Source: Bombardia bombarda | Taxonomy: Eukaryota > Ascomycota > Sordariomycetes > Sordariales > Lasiosphaeriaceae | Direction: 5' to 3' | Length of the DNA stretch: 64,000 nt | Assembly: GCA_030512295.1 (NCBI GenBank) | Contig: JAULSR010000012.1 | Location: 1 to 64,000 of the forward strand | Shown: positions 56,015 through 64,000 of the stretch, piece after piece | Layout of the letters: each line of letters begins with the position of its first letter | Numbering within the stretch: position 1 is the first letter of the stretch | Position numbers and translations under genes: made by a program | The notes under the pieces: model-generated | Seen by the model: only the letters and a program-made list of their open reading frames with translations | The model's database searches: none | What the model was told of the DNA's origin: nothing

Positions 56015-57554
56015 AATACAATAAGCAAGGAGTTGAGGTTGAACATTATATTGGGTGCGCAGGTGCAAAGGACGGGGACCTCACCGTGTCGGTAGGGTTC
56101 AGTGATACTGTCATAGTTCTATTTGACTATGACTCTGCGTGTTGTGGATGGCTGTTTCACTGCCAGACTGTAGCACAGGGAATATTTCCATCTCGCCTAC
56201 CATATCAGAGCTACAGTCACGTCTCCATGCAGTCCAAAAGATGAACTATATTTCCAAGTTCGGAATGTCCACAAGTTTTGCGTTGCTTCCCCAGCAGGGC
56301 CTCGAACGGACTGCCAGCGTCCAGACTGCAGTTGATGAAGTCCTTTCATGGCCAAACTCTTCCCCGCTCATAAAGATAACAGCCCACCGCTTATGCAAGC
56401 CACACCTGCATGCATCCCCTATCCCATGCCCAGACCCTTGCTCTGAACTTCTGCCACGTGCATTTTTGGGTTGGCTTTCGTGCCAATTCCACCATGATAT
56501 GTATGATTAACCCACCTGTTAAGCTCAGGGATGTTGACCACCCACCAGGACGAAGTTAAGCTTTAATAGCGGCGCGTTAGAGTTGATGCATCAGTTCGTT
56601 CCAATTGCCGGAGGATTCAATTTGCAGTGCGCAGTTGGTATCATAAGCCTGATGGTGTCAGCGCAGCCAGAGAGCAGTATGTTTTGAATCTGATTTCTTG
56701 ATGACGATCAACCCACAGACTTTAAGTTACAACCTGTTTCAAATAGAAGAAAAAGATAGAACATGTCTGAAACAGAATAGGGGTGTGGTCTATGCCAAGC
56801 CGGTTTTTTTGGGTTTTTTTGGGTTTTTTTTTTTTTGACCGTAGAGAGTTTGCTTAAATGTCAGTTCTGTGAAATGTCACAACACGGGTTATTACAGATC
56901 AGCAAAGCACATGTAGGTACGGACGATTTGCCTTCAGAAAATACATACGGCCATAGATAGTGGAAAACTCGGCATTCCGTCCGCTCTGCCCGAGATAATC
57001 CACTACTTGCCAGACTACCTAAGTACTTTTAGTAGTTGGGTCGGTGACGACTAGCGGATCCCTGATAATACTGTATGTTCTTTTGCTATCCACACTAGAA
57101 TTATCACTAGAGCTACGGAAAGGGCACGCGAGGAAGCAATTTTATGACTATCGTAAGAATGCGCATAAGTTGTAAAAGAAAGAGTAGAGGGAGCTTATCA
57201 GGGCAGCTTTCAAGTTATTTACCCTGTCCGCCAAAGGCCCAATACACCAGGCAATAAGGCACAACAGAGCCAAGCACTTTCCAGTGACAAGAATGTCCAT
57301 GACTAGCCGTGCTCTGTACTCATCAAGACAAGCGATCCGCCCAACATGGTATAGTATAGGATGAGTCAAAACGTCTGGCCCCCTCCCCAGTTCTATCATC
57401 TCGATTTACCCAGGTTTAACCCTTTTAACTCAAATGTAATGGTAATGGATTCGTGCACCTTCAAACTGACAGTATTAAAATTCCTTCAGTCGCAAACCAG
57501 GTCTAATGGAGCTGCTTACGATATGGTCTCAATATAGGAGGGTAAAAGGAACGG
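56015..57554. other. Mostly non-coding; one dispersed repeat
   Basis: This holds a g/t homopolymer stretch (56802-56837), the dispersed repeat at 56943-57071 and an unrecognised minus frame at 57148-57399 with a hydrophobic segment (VTGKCLALLCLIAWCIGPLA). No gene is asserted. Confidence 0.4.
56943..57071 (-). repeat. Dispersed repeat R, copy 1
   Basis: On the minus strand it reads CGTCACCGACCCAACTACTA, then GGGCAGAGCGGACGG and CGAGTTTTCCACT(A)TCTATGG. The same sequence is on the plus strand at 62143-62261. This copy has an extra 14 bp (aagtacttaggtag) relative to the other. Confidence 0.75.
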
Positions 57555-57609
57555 AAATACCCCTCCAGATTAACAGTCTGACGCGCTGGCCAATTGCGCC
57601 ACGAGGGAT
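57555..57609 (-). pseudogene. Truncated/decayed tRNA-Asn (GTT)
   Basis: On the minus strand a D arm with A box (GTGGCGCAATTGGCCAGCGC) and a perfect Asn anticodon arm (CAGACTGTTAATCTG) are present. The T arm with GGTTCGAATCC is absent; instead the sequence reads GAGGGGTATTTCCGTTCC. Without a B box it should not be transcribed efficiently. It may be a broken tRNA gene or the scar of an insertion. Confidence 0.65.
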
Positions 57610-58213
57610 GATCAAAGGCATCATTGCTGATGCTTCCCGTGTGAACGTCTCGCCTTTATAGACTTTGAGTTTGACTTTGAAACATGATTCATGCCTATGG
57701 TAAGTTCTGAGTTGCCACTGTTATTTTATCAATCAAGAGGAGAAAAATACCAACAAAGCCATTTGCACTTCTGGTTCAATCGGGAACTTGCAACGAATTA
57801 GTCACCACACACCCCAATGCCAAGACTTGTGTGTGAGCGGGGAAGCCCGCATGGGCCTGTTGTCAACTGCAGCGCGTGGCGGGCAAGTAAGGAATGAAGA
57901 CAGCGCCGTCCAATGGGGTTATGGTGCACAAAACTTGGGGCAATGATGGATGGAATGCATCCATCCACGTGAACAAGCTGTTGTCGCCCTTATTGTCTTT
58001 GTTCGCCGGAACAGAGCCAATCAACATCAAACCTCACATCATCATCACCCTCTCTTTCAAACACCTGTCTCAAATCAGACCTCGCGATAAAAATAAAAAA
58101 ATAAAAAAATAAAAAATAAAAAAATAAAAAATAAAAAAATAAAAAATAAAAAAATAAAAAATAAAAAATAAAAAACCGTCACCACCAGCACGAGAGACAT
58201 AAACACCACCACA
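57610..58213. other. 5' flank of the hydrolase gene with A/T microsatellite
   Basis: A long aaaataaaaaaat array (58086-58176) ends 37 bases before the hydrolase ATG. The rest shows nothing specific. Confidence 0.5.
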
Positions 58214-59351
58214 ATGAGCGACTTCTCCTGCTACGGCGGGGTCAGCGACGAGTGGCTCGCCATCAAGGACGTCCCCCAGCTGACATCCCTCCCCTCCTCC
58301 CACCAAGAAATCCTCAACATCCAGCGCCTCACCAACGACATGCGCGAAAAGGCATCAGCCGCCGCCCTCCACAGCCCCCTCGAACAGCTGAGCTCCAAAG
58401 TCGACATTACCTCCCACACCATCCCGACCCGCGACGGCTCCACCATTCAAGCCCGCAGCTACCGCCCCTCCAGCCTCCCCTCCTCCACCCCCTGCCCATC
58501 TACCTCTACTTCCACGGCGGCGGCTTCATCTTCGGCACCCTCGCCACCGAAGACGCAACCTGCGCCCGCATCGCCGCCAACGCCCACATCGTCGTGCTCC
58601 ACGTCAACTACCGCCACACGCCCGCCCACACCTACCCCGTCGCCTGGCACGACGCGGCCGACGCCTTCGAGTGGCTGCACGACCACGTCGCCCTGCTGGG
58701 CGGCGACGCCGAGCGCGTCGTGGTCGGCGGCATCTCGGCCGGCGCCCAGCTGACCGCCTCGCTCGTGCTCGAGAAGCACCTCGGCCGCCTGGGCACGTCG
58801 CGGCCTGCCATCGCCGGCCAGCTGCTCCTGATCCCGTGCGTGGTGCATATTGACTGCTACGAGCCGCAGCTGAGGAAGATGGCGGACCCGGCGGTGTCGT
58901 CGTATGTGGAGAATCGAGACGCGCCGCTGCTGCCGGTGGCGGTGGTTAGGTTTTTTGTTGATTTGTTGAGGATTGAGCATCCGCAGGTGGATGATACGAA
59001 GCTGAACCCGGGGAATGCTACGGACCAGCAGGTGAAGGGGCTGCCGCCGACGGTTTTTGGGATCGCGGGTTTGGATCCGTTGAGGGATGAGGGGCTGTTG
59101 TATGCCAAGATGCTGGCGGAGGCTGGGTGAGATCCCCTGTTATTATTTAATGCTTCATACCTTGCCTATGCTGACGATGTCCCAGGGTTGCCACCGATGT
59201 GGTTGTGTTTCATGGCGTCCCCCACGGCTTCAGACGGTTTGGGGATGGGCTGCTGGCTTCGCAGAAGTGGGATAAGCTCGTGGAAGATGGCATACAATGG
59301 GCTCTGGGGAAGCCGGCTCCATCTGGTGTGTTTGAGGTCAAGGTGGTATAG
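58214..59351 (+). CDS. Alpha/beta hydrolase, HSL family (frameshifted near residue 92)
   Basis: The start at 58214 (MSDFSCYGGVSDEWLAIK) gives an N-terminal cap, then SHTIPTRDGSTIQARSY. At a run of five C (58488-58492) one base is missing; adding it leads into IYLYFHGGGFIFG. Exon 1 ends at 59126. A 59-bp intron with GTGAGA, CTGAC branch and CAG leads to exon 2, 59186-59351. The corrected protein is 359 residues. The oxyanion-hole HGGG, nucleophile elbow GGISAGAQ (Ser), the acid AGLDPLRDEG (Asp) and VVVFHGVPHGF (His) complete the triad of the hormone-sensitive-lipase/arylacetamide-deacetylase family, which hydrolyses esters of small acids or secondary metabolites. No signal peptide, so cytosolic. 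Substrate unknown. Confidence 0.8.
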
Positions 59352-59470
59352 AAGCGGTGAGTTGAGTTCTCTTAGCAGAGACGCTGTCGTATTATTTATC
59401 TCGGGAAGTATTAGATAGGGTTTCATACTTGAAGTCACCACCTTTATCTGGTGTATGACTAGTGCAGAAT

Positions 59471-59545
59471 GATAAATGATATTATAATAAATGATATTAT
59501 AATAAATGATATTATAATAAATGATATTATAATAAATGATATTAT
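59471..59545. repeat. 15-bp AT-rich tandem repeat, 5 units
   Basis: The unit ataaatgatattata lies between the convergent 3' ends of the hydrolase and phosphatase genes. Confidence 0.9.
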
Positions 59546-59572
59546 TATTCATATGATATTACCATCAAGCCC

Positions 59573-61125
59573 CTACTGCCGCACAAACTGCACGTTATGC
59601 TTCTTATACAACACACTGCTATCCAACAGCGTCCCATCCTTGCTCTTGAAGAAATCCACCTTCAGATGCGTCTCATCCTGCAGCGTCACACTCGCGTAGC
59701 TAAAATCATCAGCATACGCGAACCGATTGGTCGTCTTATTCGTCCCAACCGAGCTCAGCCCCTCGATATTACCCGCCCCGCCCGCCACAATATACAAGGG
59801 CGCCTTGGGGTCATTCATCCCATTCGGATCCGCAATACTGTTATTGGTCGGGACGAACCGCTGGCTGTTGTGCACGTGTCCAAATATCGCCAGATCGACA
59901 CCATACTGGTAGAACAACGGCTCAAACGCCTTTTGGCACGGCGCGCAGGTGCTCGTGCCAGTCGAGTACCACGGCCTGTGGCCGGCGACAATGACCCAGG
60001 GCGTAACGGTGCGGTCGACGGACGCAAGATCGGCGGCGAGGAAGGCGAGCTGCTGGCCGGGGGTGCCAAAGGGGCCCGAGTTGAGGCCGGCGGAGCCGCC
60101 TGGCTGGTCGGGCGCGTCGGGGAAGTCGGTCTCGGTGTTGACCATGACGACGTGGGCCATGCCGTACTCGAACGAGTACCAAAAGGGGGGCTTGGCGAGC
60201 GCCTTTGCCGTGTTTGCGAGGGCCTGCGCCGTGGTGTTGGACGACACGGACCCGAAGCCCGAGGGCATGACTTTGCCGAAGCGGATCATGAAGTCGGTGA
60301 AGTTCTTTTGGCCAGCGGGGCAGAGGACGCTGGTCAGGGGAATCTCCTGGCAGTTGGCCTCGTGGTTGCCGGGCGAGGCCATGTAGGCCTTGCGGCCGGC
60401 GACGGGGGCGAGCTGGGTGTAAAAGTTCTCGAGGATGGCTTCGTACGCGTTCTTGCCTGACAGCAGGTTGGTCGGGGTCAGGAACCAGTCGTCGGCGTAG
60501 GCAAAGTCGCCCGGGTGGATGACGAGCTCGTAGTTGTTGATGTTGGTGGCGAGCTGGCCGATGGTGGAGTGGTTGAGGGCCGGGTCGATGGTGGGGATGG
60601 TGTCGCGCTTCTTGGTCGTGAAGCCGTTCTCGCCGTAGACGCCCAGGTCGATGACCACGTCCATGGCGAAGGGCGTCTTGTCGCCCGGCGTGCGGGGGGA
60701 CAGGAAGTGCTCGACGCTGGAGTTGGTCGACACGATCTTGTAGTAGTAGGTCGTCGACGGGGTCAGGCCCGTGAGCGTGACCGAGTTGGCCCATGTGCGC
60801 GAGGACGGGTATGTGACCGACTCCAGGGAGCACTGCTGCTGTGTCAGGGCAGCGGCTGAGAGCCCGTAGCTCACACACGGCCGGGACTGGGCGGCGTATG
60901 TGTTCCAGCCAACAGTCATAGCTGAGGGTTGTGTTGTGTCAGTACTATAAATTCCCATTCAAGCACGATGATATGATGAAACTCACCATTGGGGCCAGCC
61001 AGGGCAAGACGCTGCTGCACCGGCGTCGTCGTGTCCAGGGGAATGGCTGGATAGTTCACCACAGCCATGGCAGCAGCAGCAGCCAGGAGCGGCAGCGCCT
61101 TGAAAGTGACGAAAAGGGAGCCCAT
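59573..61125 (-). CDS. Secreted purple acid phosphatase
   Basis: Exon 1 (61125-60987) and exon 2 (60921-59573) are joined across a 65-bp intron with GTGAGT, CTGAC branch and CAG, giving 495 residues. The N-terminus is a signal peptide (MGSLFVTFKALPLLAAAAAM). A fibronectin-like N-terminal domain follows (RLALAGPN, AMTVGWNTYAAQS). The metallophosphoesterase domain has all five metal-ligand blocks: VIDLGVYG, GDFAYADDW, GNHEANC, VAGHRPWY and GHVHNSQR. These bind the Fe-metal pair of purple acid phosphatases. The enzyme releases phosphate from organic esters outside the cell, usually under phosphate limitation. Several N-x-S/T sites fit secretion. Convergent with the hydrolase. Confidence 0.9.
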
Positions 61126-63184
61126 AATTCCCGGCGACTACTACTACTACTACTGCTGCTGACAAGAAATCCGTGAAGCTCCCGAGTTGACGATGGCTTG
61201 GCTACTACTACTAATAAAGAACGAGTTTGTCGTGAACCCGTTCAGCTGCATTGTGGCGAAGCATGCTGCTTCCCCCTGGCAATCTTATGTATATGTGCCT
61301 GCTAGCTCTGTTGTGTAACCGATAGACATGCCTGCCCCGGGCTAGCAAGCATGAGCTTCGTTTGGTCAGGTACAAAAAGTTAGCTGACGCTTCTCTGTTT
61401 CGGTCAAGGATTCCCACAATTTCCCTCGCTAGCCAATGGTACGTTGGAACGGCTAAGCCCGAGGAGGCGTAGAGGCTGCATGCAGCAAGGACCAGTCGCC
61501 GCCAACTTTCTGATCTACACTACTGTGTAGCGAGTTGGAATCTGGGAACCAGTACAATTCCACGTGCATCGTCCGAATTCAAGGATGAGGCCAAGTGTCA
61601 AGGATGGGGGTAGTAGCCGCCCGGCTCGTGCGGCTCGCGGGGCTGGCCATTGGACGAAGCCCTTCTCGAACCAGTTAACACCTTGCTACAGTTGGCCCGT
61701 CAAATCACAGCATGTCTATCATGTCCTGTAGACTTGTTCCCGGGGCGGGGAAATCCGGCGTTTCCAGGTTGGCGGGGGTCGGTGGCCGAATCGGGTCATT
61801 AGTCCGTCATCATTCTGTCTGCTGCTATTGAACGTGCTCGAACCCAACGACGAGAATGGTAAACGTCAATTTGCGTACATTCTCACGTGAATGTGCTTTC
61901 GAGGTAGGCACAATGACAAACACAACCAACTGTCTTTCACTCTTGATGCGTTGAAGAATCACGTCGTCGTTGCTATGCTGGGGCCACGGTTGTTGTGGTG
62001 GGGCAAAACAAGAGCGAGAAGGTCAGGGGGCTCAGGGGAATGTCCCATCTTCCGAGTTCCATATTTCGCTCACCTAGGTAAGTCTCCACCTGAGTCAGAT
62101 GCGGAATCGCGGGTACCACCCTGTTACAGATTTGGGTTGGTTGTATTAGCACCAGGGATTCGCTGGTCGTCACCGACCCAACTACTAGTCTGGCGATTAG
62201 TGGCTTATCTAGGGCAGAGCGGACGGGATGCCGAGTTTTCCACTGTCTATGGCCGTATGTGCTAACTGGAGCTCAACCAGTTCGCTATATAGGGAGACAT
62301 CATTCGCACAAGCTTCAAAGTTTGTTTTCCATGAATTTTTCTTGTTACATGAATGTGCATCGGCTACAATCTCTCATTCTCAGTAATTCCCTTATATAAC
62401 CTAATCACAGAAACCGATAATAATGGTCTACACGCCTTTGCATCCAAGTTGCCTTCAACGAGAATAGGTATTGAGTCAACTGCTCCAGTTGTTCCAATTG
62501 TCTAGGTCTCCAGACGCTAGCATTATGGGAACCGGACTGACTAACAGCGAACTACAGGTACTGGGCATTGGCAGATGATAAAACCTTATCACATCTCTTC
62601 TTCAATGCTCATTAATGATTATCTGTAGACGGAAGGGAAGAAATGGCTACGATGGCTGCGATGTATAGAAACTGGGAGCAAGGGTGAGGGAGATGCAATA
62701 GATACGCGCGGGTCCTTGATGCAGGCCAATCTTCTCGCGAACTTCTAGAAGAACCCAAACATGGATGGGATAAGCGGTTGCGATAGGTCGACAGGTCGAC
62801 ATGAATCCCGCACTATATTCGGCTTCATCCGAGTTGCTGATTCCCAGGTATTTGCCGGCAATCAGGCCAATCAGCCGCACACTTGCCGTCGTCGGGCCAC
62901 TTGCCGACCATGATATTGACGCAAATTAGGCGCCGTTTCCAGATTCAAGCGTGGCGAAGTGTGCCCACACAGTGGGCGGTGTTAGATGAAAAACAATAAA
63001 ACTTTATTTTTGCAATATATCTTGATGATAGGGTCTTGATGATAGGGAGCCTTGGTATGGTGAGTCCACGTGGGACATGTCCTTCTTGTTCCTGGTATAA
63101 ACGAGGTGAGTCCCCTCCACTGAATCAGGGTGAACTTTTGATCTGTTTACCATCCCGGTTTTTTTTTTACTCTCATCACACATC
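61126..63184. other. Intergenic with one dispersed repeat
   Basis: This lies between the divergent phosphatase and DUF1996 genes. It contains the dispersed repeat at 62143-62261 followed by a TATATAGG word near 62286. No gene seen. Confidence 0.45.
62143..62261 (+). repeat. Dispersed repeat R, copy 2
   Basis: This is a reverse-oriented partner of 56943-57071. Similarity begins near TATTAGCACCAGGGAT and ends after CTATGGCCGTATGT. A preceding TGTTACAG and a following TATA-like word would suit an LTR, but no boundary was confirmed. Confidence 0.7.
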
Positions 63185-64000
63185 ATGGCTTGGTCGACCC
63201 TCAAGCTCGTTGCGCTCGGCGCCCTGCTTGCGCAAGATGCGTCTGCACAAACCGGAAGTGCCAAAGGATCCGACTTTCTCCGGTTTGGCTGCTCTCAACT
63301 CGTCGTTGAGCGAACTGACCCTCTGGTCAACCCTGGCATCGCCCCGACGCCGCACATGCACCAAGTTGTTGGAGGCAACTCTTTCAACATCACTGTATGT
63401 GTTTTATCTATCCCATAGACCAATATCAGATTCGAGAAAGCACGCAGCTGATGCAACGTTTCCAGATGGACCCCATGACGATTGACCCCCCGGCCACATC
63501 CCAGTGCACGTCCTGCAAACTGTCCGAAGACTTCAGCAACTACTGGACAGCTTCCATCTACTTCCGATCTCCCGAAAACGGCACATTCAAGCGTGTCCCA
63601 CAGATGGCAAACGGCCGCCTGAACGGAACACTGCTGGAGCAGGATGGAGGCTTGACCATCTACTACATGCGGCCCTTCAGCGGCAGCAACAAGAAGGTGA
63701 CGGTGATGAAGCCTGTAAGTACCCCCCCCCCCCCCCCCCCACACACACCACAGTCTAATACCTATCTATTTAAAGCCACAAACACCAAATCTAACACAAA
63801 TCCCCCCAGGGCTTCCGCATGCTCACGGGCGACCCAGCCCTCCGCTCCAAGGCCCCCGGAAGCCTCGCCATCTGCCACCGCTGCCTGGCCAAGAGCGAGC
63901 GCATCATGGGCGGCAACGGCGCCCCCTGCGACTCTGGCGACACCGCGCAGTTCCCCAACAAGCCCTGCCCGGGCGGCATCCGCGCCACCGTCATCTTCCC
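63185..64000 (+). CDS. DUF1996 secreted protein, 5' part
   Basis: Three exons are visible: 63185-63394, 63466-63714 and 63810 to the window end. The introns are 71 and 95 bp (GTATGT...CAG and GTAAGT...CAG), all in phase. The signal peptide is MAWSTLKLVALGALLAQDAS, followed by a Gly/Ser linker. The DUF1996 core starts with FLRFGCSQLVVERTDPL, HMHQVVGGNSF, then CTSCKLSEDFSNYWTAS and IYFRSPENGTF. Cysteines and N-glycosylation sites (NGT) fit an extracellular protein. DUF1996 proteins are secreted, often stress- or biomass-induced, and biochemically uncharacterised; some carry WSC domains downstream, which cannot be seen here. The second intron contains a run of about 20 C (63721-63740). Confidence 0.85.

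Noticed and set aside
57148..57399. Minus-strand 83-codon frame with a hydrophobic segment
   Set aside because: It might be a fragment of a membrane protein, but there is no partner exon, start context or recognised family.

Overview
The window looks like nuclear DNA of a filamentous ascomycete (Pezizomycotina, probably Sordariomycetes). Genes carry short spliceosomal introns (59-105 bp, GTRNGT donors, CTRAC-like branch sites, YAG acceptors). The gene content is typical of the group: HET-domain and caspase-like genes, a Zn2Cys6 regulator, a DUF1996 protein and chromodomain retroelements. A roughly 9 kb A+T-rich block has decayed by C-to-T/G-to-A changes, the mark of repeat-induced point mutation (RIP).

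Layout. 0-2.5 kb: 3' part of an UPF1/MOV10-type helicase. 3.2-4.9 kb (-): a broken SRPK-like kinase. 6.1-10.5 kb (-): a GC-normal piece of a Ty3/gypsy chromovirus (gag remnants, integrase tail with chromodomain) joined to an unrecognised ORF. 11.1-20.1 kb: the RIP block. It contains a solo LTR with a 5-bp target duplication, a decayed minus-strand LTR element with 218-bp LTRs, an inverted copy of the solo LTR, a 7 kb-spaced inverted repeat and a decayed transposase-like frame. 20.5-21.7 kb (+): a second broken SRPK-like kinase, mirror image of the first. 22-25.4 kb: Zn2Cys6 regulator and short-chain dehydrogenase. 25.4-34.7 kb: gene-poor, with gene relics (a small cysteine-containing protein and a HET domain) and one small cysteine protein gene. 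34.8-36.3 kb: APH-like phosphotransferase. 37.2 kb: intron-containing tRNA-Asp. 37.8-47.2 kb: HET protein, secreted Lys-Gly repeat protein, a seven-exon caspase-like/membrane fusion and a tiny zinc-ribbon gene. 47.2-58 kb: mostly non-coding, with a 334-bp inverted-repeat element, an MFS transporter, a small two-exon gene and a decayed tRNA-Asn. 58.2-64 kb: an HSL-type hydrolase, a secreted purple acid phosphatase and the start of a DUF1996 secreted protein.

How it fits together. No biosynthetic cluster is evident. The clearest theme is fungal self/non-self recognition and cell death: an intact HET gene, a caspase-like gene with C-terminal membrane helices, and a dead HET relic, in sequence that has also collected transposons, dead kinases and minisatellites. 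Three otherwise good genes (Zn2Cys6 regulator, MFS transporter, hydrolase) are each broken by one base in a G/C homopolymer, which suggests assembly indels. Their corrected extents are given in words.

All calls come from reading the sequence. Splice models were checked only for frame, splice consensus and family resemblance.
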